This document shows positions 23,869 to 32,316 of a stretch of 64,000 nucleotides of DNA, piece after piece. The stretch covers positions 1,364,001 to 1,428,000 of the forward strand of contig JADKGC010000001.1 in NCBI GenBank assembly GCA_016717205.1, in the 5' to 3' direction. Numbering within the stretch: position 1 is the stretch's first letter; each line of letters starts with the position of its first letter. The notes under the pieces were generated by a model. The model saw only the letters and a program-made list of their open reading frames with translations. It was not told the DNA's origin and did not search any database. The translations under genes were made by a program, and so were the position numbers. The DNA is from Candidatus Flexifilum breve (GTDB lineage Bacteria > Chloroflexota > Anaerolineae > Aggregatilineales > Phototrophicaceae).

Positions 23869-24399
23869 TTACGACGTAGGTGCTTGGGGTTCAGGTGTCG
23901 AGGTCGTTTTCACGGGTTCAGGCGCAGCCGGCGGCGTTTCGATCACCGGCGCGGCAGCGACCACAATCGGCGTCGGCGCGGGCGTTTCAGTCGTCGGCGG
24001 TGTGACCACGGCGACGGTTTCAGCCGCCGGCTTGGACTTGACGATGACTTCGTATTTTTGCACCAGATCGACCACTTCAGCGACGGGCAGCGGCTTGGAC
24101 AGGTAGCCATCGCAGCCTGCTTCGATGCAGCGTTCGCGGTCACCGACCATGGCGTAGGCCGTCACCGCTACGATGGGCGTCTTGAAGCCGCCCGCGCGGA
24201 GCTGGCGCACGACCTCCAGGCCGCCGATCCGCCCTTCGAGCTGTAAATCCATCAGCACGAGATCGGGGTTATCGGCGGCAAACCGCGTCAGCGCCACCTC
24301 CCCATCCGTGTAATTGATGACCTCGTGTCCACCCATCCGCGCAATTCTCTGTAAAAGCGAGATGTTGGCCGGGTTATCTTCAACATACATGATCCGCAT
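23869..24399 (-). CDS. Receiver-domain protein with Pro/Ala-rich tail
   Basis: 176 aa. The receiver (about 1-120) starts MRIMYVEDNPANISLL and has phospho-acceptor D51 (LVLMDLQLEGRIGG) and YLSKPLP. It resembles the DivK/CheY-like receivers paired with hybrid kinases. The last 55 residues are a low-complexity Pro/Thr/Ala tail (ETPAPTPIV, PEPVKTTSTPEPQAPTS), probably disordered. The gene begins 24 bp after the histidine kinase gene on the same strand and is its likely partner. Confidence 0.9.
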   Translation of the reverse strand: MRIMYVEDNPANISLLQRIARMGGHEVINYTDGEVALTRFAADNPDLVLMDLQLEGRIGGLEVVRQLRAGGFKTPIVAVTAYAMVGDRERCIEAGCDGYLSKPLPVAEVVDLVQKYEVIVKSKPAAETVAVVTPPTTETPAPTPIVVAAAPVIETPPAAPEPVKTTSTPEPQAPTS

Positions 24400-24423
24400 T
24401 ATGTTTTCCTCTAAAGAACTGTC

Positions 24424-25881
24424 TTAGTTCGACAGGACAAGCTGTTCAGCGGGCGCTTCCGGCGCGGCGATCAGCGCGTCCTGCCCCGCGTACAGCGGTA
24501 CGACAACATGAAAAGTGCTGCCCTTGCCGACGGTGCTTTCGGCCCAGATGCGGCCGTCCATCAGCGCGAGCAGTTGGCGGCAAATGGCCAGCCCCAGACC
24601 AGCGCCCGAACGCGGATCGCGTCCCGGACCACTCGCCTGCTTGAATTCTTCGAAGATGATGCCGAGATCCGCTTCGGAAATGCCCACGCCTGTATCGGCA
24701 ATCGAGATTTGCAGCACATCATCAACCGGGCGCACGATGATCTTGATCGCGCCGTGATCGGTGAACTTGGCCGCATTGCTGTACAGGTTGAGCAGCACTT
24801 GGCGCACGCGGGCTTCGTCTGCCCACACATGCGGAATATCATCCGGCAAATCCGTTTCCAGCCGAATCGGTTTACCCGTCAGCAGACCGGACGCTGTCGA
24901 GAGCACACTGTTGATGACGAGCTTGAGATCCAGTCGTTCGATGCGAATATCCAGCTTACCGGCATCGACTTTGGCGAGATCGAGGATGTCGTTGATCAGG
25001 TTGAGGAGCTGCTTGCCGCTGGTATAGATCTGCTGCAAGTCGGCTTCGTAAGCATTCGGCAGCTTGACGCCGTCGTACATCGCCGGGAACTTGAGCATCG
25101 TCTCGCTGAAACCGATGATCGCGTTGAGCGGCGTACGCAGCTCATGGCTCATATTCGCGAGGAACTGCCCGCGGAAGTGCTTGGCATCTTCCGCCGCGGA
25201 GCGTGCCGCATCCAGTTCGACGTTGGTTTCCTGCAAGCGTTCGCTCAACGCCCGCGCGCGCACAAAGCCTTTTTCGACTTCCTGACGGCTGTCAAACAGT
25301 TCCGCCGCCACGCGCCGTTCGCGTTGGTAGTTCTGAATCGCCCATTCAGCGATCTGATACAGATCGCCTGTTACCTGCATGGCGATGATCGCCGCGAGGA
25401 ACGTCATGATGATCGCGCCGATCTGCGGTGCGCCGAAGTAGCCCATCCCGCCGAGCACGGTCGCCGGGATCACCGTCAACAGCACCGACGAGACCAGCGC
25501 CAGCAGCAGCGTATTCGTCGGCGGCAGCAGCAGCCCGACGATGAAGATGATCAGCGCGTAGAAGAACACATACACGTTGATCATTTCCAGCGGGCTGACC
25601 GTCAGCAGCAGCGTGAGCGCCGTGAGCGCGGCGAGAATGTAGGTCCATGCGGCAGCGGTGTAGCGATTACGCCCGAGGAAGAAGCGCGTCAGCAGCGACC
25701 CGGCGATCATCAGCCCGACGGGCAGCAGGGGGCGCACCAGGTCCATGCGCTGGAGCATCGCCGAATTGAGCACAACCCAGCCCGCGATCAGGCTGAGAAC
25801 GATCGTCACGCGCCACAGGATTTTCAGGCGGTCAAATTTGACTTCGGTGGCAAAATCTTGATTATTCGGGATGTTCATCAA
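24424..25881 (-). CDS. Membrane-bound sensor histidine kinase
   Basis: 485 aa. Five or six hydrophobic segments (about residues 22-165) form a membrane sensor with little outside loop. A coiled linker (about 180-235) leads to HisKA with H246 in NMSHELRTPLNAIIGFSETM. The HATPase domain has an N-box (NLYSNAAKFTDH), G1 (DTGVGI), F-box (IFEEFKQ) and G2 (GAGLGLAICRQL). It should autophosphorylate and pass phosphate to the receiver protein encoded 24 bp downstream. The input signal is unknown; the compact membrane module suggests sensing within or near the membrane. Confidence 0.92.
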   Translation of the reverse strand: MMNIPNNQDFATEVKFDRLKILWRVTIVLSLIAGWVVLNSAMLQRMDLVRPLLPVGLMIAGSLLTRFFLGRNRYTAAAWTYILAALTALTLLLTVSPLEMINVYVFFYALIIFIVGLLLPPTNTLLLALVSSVLLTVIPATVLGGMGYFGAPQIGAIIMTFLAAIIAMQVTGDLYQIAEWAIQNYQRERRVAAELFDSRQEVEKGFVRARALSERLQETNVELDAARSAAEDAKHFRGQFLANMSHELRTPLNAIIGFSETMLKFPAMYDGVKLPNAYEADLQQIYTSGKQLLNLINDILDLAKVDAGKLDIRIERLDLKLVINSVLSTASGLLTGKPIRLETDLPDDIPHVWADEARVRQVLLNLYSNAAKFTDHGAIKIIVRPVDDVLQISIADTGVGISEADLGIIFEEFKQASGPGRDPRSGAGLGLAICRQLLALMDGRIWAESTVGKGSTFHVVVPLYAGQDALIAAPEAPAEQLVLSN

Positions 25882-26011
25882 AAACCCTATTTGCCTGTTT
25901 AAGGTCGAGTTAAATTATTCTCATCCCATTCTATGTACACAGGCGCTTAAGATTACCCATAATCCAGAAATTTTCACAAAAATATAACAATCTTGGCGCA
26001 TTATGCAGTTT

Positions 26012-26059
26012 GCACTACTTTTGACCCATTCTAGTTGTGTAGTGCGAATATGCTATAAT
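26012..26059 (+). promoter_or_regulatory. Promoter with possible operator for the 2-oxoacid dehydrogenase operon
   Basis: An extended -10 (TGCTATAAT, 26051-26059) lies 41 bp before the E1alpha ATG; no good -35 is seen. Upstream, GCACTAC (26012-26018) and GTAGTGC (26039-26045) form a 7-bp inverted repeat with a 20-bp gap that brackets the -35 position, as an operator would. The -10 is well supported, the operator only suggestive. Confidence 0.5.
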
Positions 26060-26100
26060 GTGAGCATCGACTATCACAAACAATCTTACAAGGAGTCGTG

Positions 26101-27141
26101 ATGACGACGAACGCAGTCGCGCGGGCCTCGTCCCGACTAAGCGAGGACACGCTGCTGGAGATGTTTTGGGTGATGCTGCTCAGCCGCCGGCTCGACGAAC
26201 GCAGCTGGGCGCTGCACCGGCAGGGCAAAATCCACTTTCACATCAGCGGCATGGGGCACGAGGCGGCGCAAGTGGGGACGGCCTTCGCGCTCAATCGCGG
26301 CGTCGACTACGTTCACCCCTACTATCGCGACCTCGCGCTGGTGCTGGCTATCGGCGTCACGCCCACCGATTTCATGATGAGCCTGTACGGCAAGCAGGGC
26401 GAATACAGCAGCGGCGGGCGGCAGATGCCCTCGCATTTTGGCAGCAAACATCTCAACATTATCAGCGGCTCGTCCCCGGTGGCGACCCAGGTCCCGCAGG
26501 CCGCGGGCATCGCCTTCGCCATTAAGTACCGCCAGACGTGCGGCCTCGTCGATCCTCAGGACACGACGCAGCCCCGCGTCGCCCTGACCTGCCTCGGCGA
26601 AGGTTCGACCTCGCAGGGCGAATGGCACGAGGGCATGAACTGGGCGGGCGTGCATAAACTCCCCTTTATTTGTCTGGTTCAAAATAACAATTACGCGATC
26701 TCCGTCCCGCTCGGCTCGCAGATGGCGGTCGCCAACGTCGCTGACCGCGCGGCGGCGTACGGTGTGACCGGTGTCATCGTGGACGGCAACGATATTCTCG
26801 CGGTCTACGACGTGCTGGCCGACGCGGTGGAACGCGCCTATAACGGTGACGGCGCAACCTTGGTCGAAGCCAAAACCTATCGCCCCGTGCCGCATTCGTC
26901 CGACGACGACGACCGCAGCTACCGCACCCGTGAAGAAGTCGACGCGTGGAAGAAAAAAGACCCGGTGCTGCGCTTCCGCCGCCACTTGGAGGAGATCGGT
27001 GTGCTGACGCCCGACATGGCGAACGATTACGAAGTCCGCGCCCGCGCCGAGGTCGACAAGGCGCAGGCCACCGCCGAAGCCGCGCCTTATCCCGCACCCG
27101 AAGACGCGCTCGGCGCGCTCTACGCTCCGGCGGAGGCTTAA
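26101..27141 (+). CDS. 2-oxoacid dehydrogenase E1 component, alpha subunit (branched-chain type)
   Basis: 346 aa. The alpha subunit of the thiamine-diphosphate E1 enzyme that decarboxylates a 2-oxo acid and acylates E2. The ThDP-binding motif is GEGSTSQGEWHEGMN...NNNYAIS. The GRQMPSHFG segment followed by SSPVATQVPQA resembles branched-chain 2-oxoacid dehydrogenase alpha (GRQMPVHYG) more than pyruvate dehydrogenase, so branched-chain 2-oxo acids are the likelier substrates. ATG 26101 has AGGAG at 26091-26095; a GTG directly before it is too close. The stop is followed after 2 bp by the E1beta start. Confidence 0.92.
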   Translation: MTTNAVARASSRLSEDTLLEMFWVMLLSRRLDERSWALHRQGKIHFHISGMGHEAAQVGTAFALNRGVDYVHPYYRDLALVLAIGVTPTDFMMSLYGKQGEYSSGGRQMPSHFGSKHLNIISGSSPVATQVPQAAGIAFAIKYRQTCGLVDPQDTTQPRVALTCLGEGSTSQGEWHEGMNWAGVHKLPFICLVQNNNYAISVPLGSQMAVANVADRAAAYGVTGVIVDGNDILAVYDVLADAVERAYNGDGATLVEAKTYRPVPHSSDDDDRSYRTREEVDAWKKKDPVLRFRRHLEEIGVLTPDMANDYEVRARAEVDKAQATAEAAPYPAPEDALGALYAPAEA

Positions 27142-27143
27142 CC

Positions 27144-28130
27144 ATGCCCAATCTGACTCTCATTGATGCCGTTCGCATGGCGCTGGATGAAGAGCTCGCC
27201 CGTGATCCGCGGGTGTTCATCACCGGGGAAGATGTCGGCGTGCGCGGCGGCGTGTTTCGCGCCACGCAGGGGCTCTACGATAAGTACGGTGCCTCCCGTG
27301 TCGTCGATTCGCCTTTGGCTGAACTGTCCATCGTCGCCATCGGCATCGGGGCGGCGCTGGCAGAACTCCGACCGATCTGCGAAATTCAGTTCAGCGACTT
27401 CATCCATCCCGCTTTCAACCAGATCGTCAACGAGGCGGCCAAGTTCTACTACCGCTCGAACGGGCAGTGGCGCGTACCGCTGGTCATCCGCGCGCCGTAT
27501 GGCGGCGGCATCTCCGGCGGGCTGTATCACAGCCAGAGCGTCGAAGCGTTCTTCGCGCATGTCCCCGGCCTGAAGATCGTCGTGCCGTCCACCCCGTATG
27601 ACGCGAAGGGGCTGCTCAAAAGCGCGGTGCGCGACCCGAACCCGGTGCTGTTCTTCGAGCCGAAGAAGGGCTACCGCTCGATCAAAGGTGACGTGCCCAC
27701 CGACGACTACACCGTGCCGATTGGTCCCGCCCGCGTCGCTCGGGCTGGTCGTGATCTCTCCGTGTTCGCTTATGGCATGATGGCGCACTACGCCGCGCAG
27801 GCCGCCGAGAAGGTCGCCCGCGAGGATGGCCTTGATGTGGAAGTGATCGACCTGCGCACGCTGCTCCCGCTCGACAAAACGAGCATTCTGGAGTCGGTCA
27901 AGAAGACGAGCAAGGCGCTGATCGTCTACGAGGACAACAAGACGCTCGGCTATGGGGCGGAGGTCGCCGCGTTGATCGTGGACGAAGGCTTCGAATACCT
28001 CGACGCTCCAGTCAAGCGACTGGCGGGCGCGGATGTGCCCGGCGTGCCCTTCAGCCACCCGATGCAGGAGTATTTCATGCCGAATCCCGACAAGATCGCC
28101 GCCGCCATCCGTGATCTCGCGGCCTACTAG
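27144..28130 (+). CDS. 2-oxoacid dehydrogenase E1 component, beta subunit
   Basis: 328 aa, full length for the family. It pairs with E1alpha to form the heterotetramer active site. Typical segments: TLIDAVRMALDEELARDPRV, GEDVGVRGGVFRATQGL, VVDSPLAELSIVAIGIGAAL, EIQFSDFIHPAFNQI, and RAPYGGGISGGLYHSQS with the conserved His region. The C-terminal transketolase domain includes DLRTLLPLD and a closing VPFSHPMQEYFMPN. ATG lies 2 bp after the E1alpha stop with GGAGG inside the end of that gene, so translation is probably coupled. Confidence 0.95.
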   Translation: MPNLTLIDAVRMALDEELARDPRVFITGEDVGVRGGVFRATQGLYDKYGASRVVDSPLAELSIVAIGIGAALAELRPICEIQFSDFIHPAFNQIVNEAAKFYYRSNGQWRVPLVIRAPYGGGISGGLYHSQSVEAFFAHVPGLKIVVPSTPYDAKGLLKSAVRDPNPVLFFEPKKGYRSIKGDVPTDDYTVPIGPARVARAGRDLSVFAYGMMAHYAAQAAEKVAREDGLDVEVIDLRTLLPLDKTSILESVKKTSKALIVYEDNKTLGYGAEVAALIVDEGFEYLDAPVKRLAGADVPGVPFSHPMQEYFMPNPDKIAAAIRDLAAY

Positions 28131-28131
28131 C

Positions 28132-28207
28132 GATGAGCGGTTAGCCATTAGCCGTTAGCTAAAAGACCGAGTCTTTTGCTAATTGCTAATCGCTAACCGC
28201 TAATTGC
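28132..28207. repeat. Family C hairpin repeat inside the dehydrogenase operon
   Basis: Arms built of TTAGC/GCTAA units (GCGGTTAGCCATTAGCCGTTAGC and GCTAATTGCTAATCGCTAACCGC) fold around AAAAGACCGAGTCTTTT. It fills nearly all of the gap between E1beta and E2. It may adjust the E1:E2 expression ratio, but it is present elsewhere (51155-51282) as a mobile-looking repeat. Confidence 0.75.
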
Positions 28208-28226
28208 TCTCTCCAAAGGAGTTTTC

Positions 28227-29645
28227 ATGCCAACCAACGTGATCATGCCGCAGCTGGGCGAAAGTGTGGTCGAAGGTACGGTGAGCAAATGGCTCAAGCA
28301 AGCAGGCGACACTGTTGCCGAGTTTGAGCCGCTGCTCGAGATCAGCACCGACAAGGTCGATACGGAGATTCCCGCCCCGGCAGGCGGTGTACTGCTCAAG
28401 ATTCTCGTCCCTGCCGGTGAAACCGTCGAACGTGGCACGCTCCTCGCCGTAATCGGTCAACCTAACGAAACTGTAAATGATGCCCCTGTCGCGACTCGGC
28501 CGGCCTCGTCCGCGGCTGCCCCCGTCGCCAACGGTCACGCGACAGCGGAACAGGTCGCCGCGCCCGCCGTCGTCGTGGAGCCCAACGCCTATACCGGGCA
28601 TGTCACCCCAGTTGTCGCGCGCATGGTCGCCGAGCATCACCTCGACCTCGCGCAGATCATGGGCACGGGACGCGATGGTCGTGTCACCAAGAAGGATGTC
28701 GAAGCCTACCTTGCCGCTCGACCGACCGCGCCGACAGCGGACGCAATCGCCGAAGATGACACGCCGCCGTGGGAACGTCCCGGCAGCGGCGATCTGTTCA
28801 AATCCACGCAGGATTACGACGATACACCAACCCCACCCCCGGCCTCTCCTGTAGGGACGAGGCATGCCTCGTCCTCTGACCAACCCGCCAAACAGTCACC
28901 GACCGCTGCAGCACCCGCCCGTGTCCACCCCATCGAGCCGATCCCGACCGCCTCCCCCGGCGACCTCGTGCCGCTCACGGGCATGCGCCGCGCCATCGCC
29001 GACCACATGGTGCGCAGTAAGCACACCTCACCCCATGTGACCACCATTTTCGAGGTCGATCTGTCCGCGGTGCTGGCGCATCGAACCGCCAACAAAGATG
29101 CCTACGCGAAACAGGGTGTCAACCTCACGCTGACCGCCTATTTCGTCGCGGCGGCAGTCGAGGCGCTGCGGGCTGTGCCGTACCTCAACGGCCAGTGGAC
29201 GGATGACGGCATTTTCCTGCACCGCGTGCAGAATATCGGCGTGGCAGTGGCTTTGGACGAGGGCTTGATCGTCCCGGTGATCAAGAACGCGGGCGACTAC
29301 AACCTGCTTGGGCTGGCGCGTCTGGTCAATGATGTGGCGAATCGCGCCCGCAGCAAGCAGCTCAAGCCAGACGAGGTCAAAGACGGCACATTCACGATCA
29401 CCAATCACGGCGTGAGCGGCAGCCTAGTCGCCATGCCGATCATCAATCAGCCGCAGGTCGGCATTTTGGGTGTGGGGATGCTGGAAAAGCGCGTCAAGGT
29501 GATCACCGATGCGCTCGGCAATGACAGCATCGCGATTCGCCCGTGCGTGTACGTCTCGCTGACCTTCGATCACCGCGTGGTCGATGGCGCGGCGGGCGAC
29601 GCCTTCCTGCTCAAGCTCAAGCAAACGCTCGAAGGCTGGAAATAG
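28227..29645 (+). CDS. 2-oxoacid dehydrogenase E2 component (dihydrolipoyl acyltransferase)
   Basis: 472 aa. The lipoyl domain (1-80) has lipoylated K43 in STDKVDTEIPAP. A peripheral subunit-binding domain (about 125-165, VTPVVARMVAEHHLDL...GRVTKKDVEAYL) follows. The catalytic domain (about 245-472) has LTGMRRAIADHMV and DHRVVDGAAGDAF with H449 and D453. It transfers the acyl group to CoA and forms the complex core. The second linker contains an in-frame family B repeat copy (28851-28874, residues about 209-216, GTRHASS). A clear AAAGGAG lies 6 bp before the ATG. Specificity probably follows the branched-chain-type E1. Confidence 0.94.
   Translation: MPTNVIMPQLGESVVEGTVSKWLKQAGDTVAEFEPLLEISTDKVDTEIPAPAGGVLLKILVPAGETVERGTLLAVIGQPNETVNDAPVATRPASSAAAPVANGHATAEQVAAPAVVVEPNAYTGHVTPVVARMVAEHHLDLAQIMGTGRDGRVTKKDVEAYLAARPTAPTADAIAEDDTPPWERPGSGDLFKSTQDYDDTPTPPPASPVGTRHASSSDQPAKQSPTAAAPARVHPIEPIPTASPGDLVPLTGMRRAIADHMVRSKHTSPHVTTIFEVDLSAVLAHRTANKDAYAKQGVNLTLTAYFVAAAVEALRAVPYLNGQWTDDGIFLHRVQNIGVAVALDEGLIVPVIKNAGDYNLLGLARLVNDVANRARSKQLKPDEVKDGTFTITNHGVSGSLVAMPIINQPQVGILGVGMLEKRVKVITDALGNDSIAIRPCVYVSLTFDHRVVDGAAGDAFLLKLKQTLEGWK
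28851..28874. repeat. Family B palindromic repeat inserted inside the E2 gene
   Basis: GTAGGGACGAGGCATGCCTC then GTCC, identical in core to intergenic copies at 4785 and 23352, lies within the E2 inter-domain linker and keeps the frame. Confidence 0.85.
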
Positions 29646-29678
29646 ATTCGCATCTACGGCTTCATTCATCTGGCAAAC

Positions 29679-29778
29679 GGACGCGATAAATCGCGTCCCT
29701 ACGCGAAGCAACGTCTTTGTGTAGGGGCAGACCGACGTGTCTGCCCGGATGTGGGCGCACACGTCGGTGCGCCCCTAC
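29679..29778. repeat. Three family B palindromic repeats after E2
   Basis: 29679-29703 (GGACGCGATAAATCGCGTCC core), 29721-29746 (GGGCAGACCGACGTGTCTGCCC) and 29753-29778 (GGGCGCACACGTCGGTGCGCCC). The last two face each other with TAGGGG/CCCCTA ends outward. The rest of the 280-bp gap holds only the next gene's Shine-Dalgarno region. Confidence 0.8.
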
Positions 29779-29925
29779 ACGAGACCATTCGAGAAACCAC
29801 TTGAGCTAGCGGTCAATCTCGCCCCGACTCCTCATCAGCGCCTCGCATACGCTTGCCCTACCGCCTGACACCAAGTTCACATTTTTTGCGTAAATTAAGA
29901 TGTGAAACACAAGGAGGTACTACCG

Positions 29926-31197
29926 ATGGAGATCATCTTCCGGTTATTCATCATCCTCGCCACGCTGGTATTCGCGGGTGGCGTCGCCGCTCAAGACACA
30001 GGCAGCGTCGGCTATGCGGGCGTGCAAGACAACACACTCGTAATCGTTCAGGCGGATGGCAGCAGCATCCGGGTCGACAATCCAGAGAATCAGGGTTTGA
30101 CGCATCTCGCGTGGAGTCCCGACGGGAGCAAGTTAGCCTACGTGCTGATCGACGCGGAGTATGACTGGCATCTCATGGTCGTCAATGCCGATGGGACAAA
30201 TCCCGAGATGCTGGCGAACACGGGCAGAGTGGAGGCCAGTTACCCGATATCGTGGACGTCCAATCAGCAAATTCTGTTCGCGCAGCCGCCGCAAACCTTT
30301 GACAGCGAACAGTATCTCATCACACTCGCCGTGATTGCGCCCGAAGCGACCGCCCCGGCCACCCTGCTCGGCCAAGTTCCGGTCGGCGTCGGCTGTGGCG
30401 GCGGCTCGCCATTACCAGCAGACTGGCAGTACTGGACGGAGACCGGCTTCGGCGGGAGTCCCATGACGCTCCAGTCGACAGATTTCGGGGTGCTCTACAG
30501 CGTGACCTGCGGCGGTACGGGCTATGCGCTGCTTGACCCGGCAACGGGCGAGCCGCGATACGTCACCCCCGTCAGCTTTTACAATGGCATCCCGGGCGCC
30601 GATGACAACATCAGCCGCGCCAAACTCAGCCCTGACGGGACGATGCTCGTGGCGATCCGCACCGTCTACGCCGAACCCGATCCGGTCGAATCGGTCGTAC
30701 TGGTCGATCTGGCAACGGGGGCGATCACCGATGTGCCAACACAGATGCAGCCCGATCAGGTGGCGTGGTCGGCGTCCGGCGACTTGTATTACGCGGCCCG
30801 CAGCACCGATGATCCCGATCTGCTGGGTGACCTGACGCCCGAGCAGCGCGCCCGCCTCGACGCCTTGGGCACAGGGTTCACGATTGGCTCGAACAGGGTG
30901 ACGATCGCGCGGGTGAATGTCCAGGCGCAGACGGAAACTGTCGTCTACACGGGCAGCGCGCACTACGTTGGGCGACTGGTCGAAGCGCCAGACGGCAGCC
31001 TGTGGTTCAGCCTGATCCCGAACATGCAGGCATGGCTGGAAGCCATCGGTAACGGTGAAATCGACCCGCTGAACGACGTGAACAATCTGCAGCAATTGGC
31101 GACCGTGCCTGTCACCGTCTACCGCGCGGTTGACGGACAGATCGCAACCATCGCCGAAAACCTCAACCAGTTCACGCTGCGCCCCATTACGCAGTAA
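29926..31197 (+). CDS. Secreted TolB-like beta-propeller protein
   Basis: About 423 aa. The signal peptide MEIIFRLFIILATLVFAGGV is cleaved near AAQ. The body contains PD40/WD40-like blades: HLAWSPDGSKLAYVLID, AKLSPDGTMLVAI, and repeated VxWxSxGDLYYA-type strands, as in TolB-like or prolyl-oligopeptidase propellers. No catalytic domain is attached. The start at 29926 is chosen because AGGAGG at 29912-29917 lies 8 nt upstream; a GTG at 29902 has no such site. It is convergent with the TIR gene and separates E2 from E3. Ligand unknown. Confidence 0.82.
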   Translation: MEIIFRLFIILATLVFAGGVAAQDTGSVGYAGVQDNTLVIVQADGSSIRVDNPENQGLTHLAWSPDGSKLAYVLIDAEYDWHLMVVNADGTNPEMLANTGRVEASYPISWTSNQQILFAQPPQTFDSEQYLITLAVIAPEATAPATLLGQVPVGVGCGGGSPLPADWQYWTETGFGGSPMTLQSTDFGVLYSVTCGGTGYALLDPATGEPRYVTPVSFYNGIPGADDNISRAKLSPDGTMLVAIRTVYAEPDPVESVVLVDLATGAITDVPTQMQPDQVAWSASGDLYYAARSTDDPDLLGDLTPEQRARLDALGTGFTIGSNRVTIARVNVQAQTETVVYTGSAHYVGRLVEAPDGSLWFSLIPNMQAWLEAIGNGEIDPLNDVNNLQQLATVPVTVYRAVDGQIATIAENLNQFTLRPITQ

Positions 31198-31248
31198 TTT
31201 CCCCCTTAGTCCCCTCTCACATCAGGGAGGGGGCGACCACCTCTGAAA

Positions 31249-32169
31249 TCACTGTTGCGCGCCACTGACTCGAGGCTGGTTGAGTATTGTCTTGACGTCT
31301 TTGATTAGTCCGTCGATGAAATCTTGATGCGGATCGTAGGGCGTGACCCATTGAATTGCATTGAGGACAGACAAATTCTTCGAGTTGTTGAAACTAGTGC
31401 GAATGGTGGATTTCGCCTGTTCATCGTTAACAAAGGCTTTAGCGAGGATTGGGATGAACTGCAAGTCCGGTCTTGTCCGGCTGATCAGCACCTCAGGATC
31501 GATGTATTGGCTCTGCGCCACATCGGGCGACAGGATTACCGCATGGATTCTCGCTCGTAGGGCAGCGCTCCAACTTGCCCGCCGCCAGTCTGCACCCGCA
31601 TCAATCGAGCGCGTGTGGATGAACGCCTTAATCCCCGCGCGGTTAAAATCGTCAGCAATCTGCGTGGCGAACGCAGCCTGAGTCCAGCGGAACGAGAAAT
31701 ACACGTCATAGTTAATGTCCAGCGGCGTCGGGGTGATGATCGCCTTGATCAGGCGCTGCATGAGCAGCGTATCATCCTCGAGCAAACCGAGAGTCTCTTT
31801 AGTGTGGAAACTGACGAAGTTAAGATCATCAATACTACGTGTCTGTTCATATTGGTTGATGAGTGGGAACACCGACGCCGTTCCGTCATAGGGAACGATG
31901 ATCGGCAGAATTTTCCTACCGTAGCCGCGGGCGACATGGCACTCGAACAGGCAGGTCTCACTGGCGAAATACTCCGGGGAGAGGCATAAAACGACGTAAT
32001 CGCTGCCGATAATGCCCTTGAAAATTTCATCTTCCCAGCGCGACAGGCGCGGAATGTCTTTGACATCCAACCAGGTCTCCACGCCGGCGTTGGCGAGTGC
32101 TTTTTCCAGATTAACGGCGAAAGCGCGTTGCGCAGGGAGGTTTCGATACGAGATCATGACACGTGGCAT
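31249..32169 (-). CDS. Tandem TIR-domain protein
   Basis: 306 aa composed almost entirely of two TIR folds. The first (1-about 135) starts RVMISYRNLPAQRAFAVNL and has CLSPEYFASETCLFECHVA, with Glu at the catalytic NADase position. The second (about 150-290) starts YDVYFSFRWTQAAFATQI and has ILSPDVAQSQYIDPEVLIS, also with a Glu. It has no membrane segment or extra effector domain. Bacterial TIR proteins often cleave NAD+ or make cyclic ADP-ribose signals in antiphage defence; others are scaffolds. It stands alone in a relatively AT-rich context between metabolic genes. Role inferred only. Confidence 0.85.
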   Translation of the reverse strand: MPRVMISYRNLPAQRAFAVNLEKALANAGVETWLDVKDIPRLSRWEDEIFKGIIGSDYVVLCLSPEYFASETCLFECHVARGYGRKILPIIVPYDGTASVFPLINQYEQTRSIDDLNFVSFHTKETLGLLEDDTLLMQRLIKAIITPTPLDINYDVYFSFRWTQAAFATQIADDFNRAGIKAFIHTRSIDAGADWRRASWSAALRARIHAVILSPDVAQSQYIDPEVLISRTRPDLQFIPILAKAFVNDEQAKSTIRTSFNNSKNLSVLNAIQWVTPYDPHQDFIDGLIKDVKTILNQPRVSGAQQ

Positions 32170-32251
32170 GACAAACTCCGCTATTATGGTTAGGCTAATT
32201 ATACGGAATGATTTTATTCCAGTAGTCTATTCATGCCAATGAATATGGCTC

Positions 32252-32280
32252 TTTGCGATTGTTCCCGCACGCTTTAAAAT
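32252..32280 (+). promoter_or_regulatory. Possible promoter for lpdA
   Basis: TTTGCG (32252-32257), a 17-bp spacer and TAAAAT (32275-32280), 36 bp before the ATG. Moderate match. Confidence 0.4.
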
Positions 32281-32316
32281 GATAGCATTCAATGTTACAG
32301 CTTAGGAGCTTACTGA

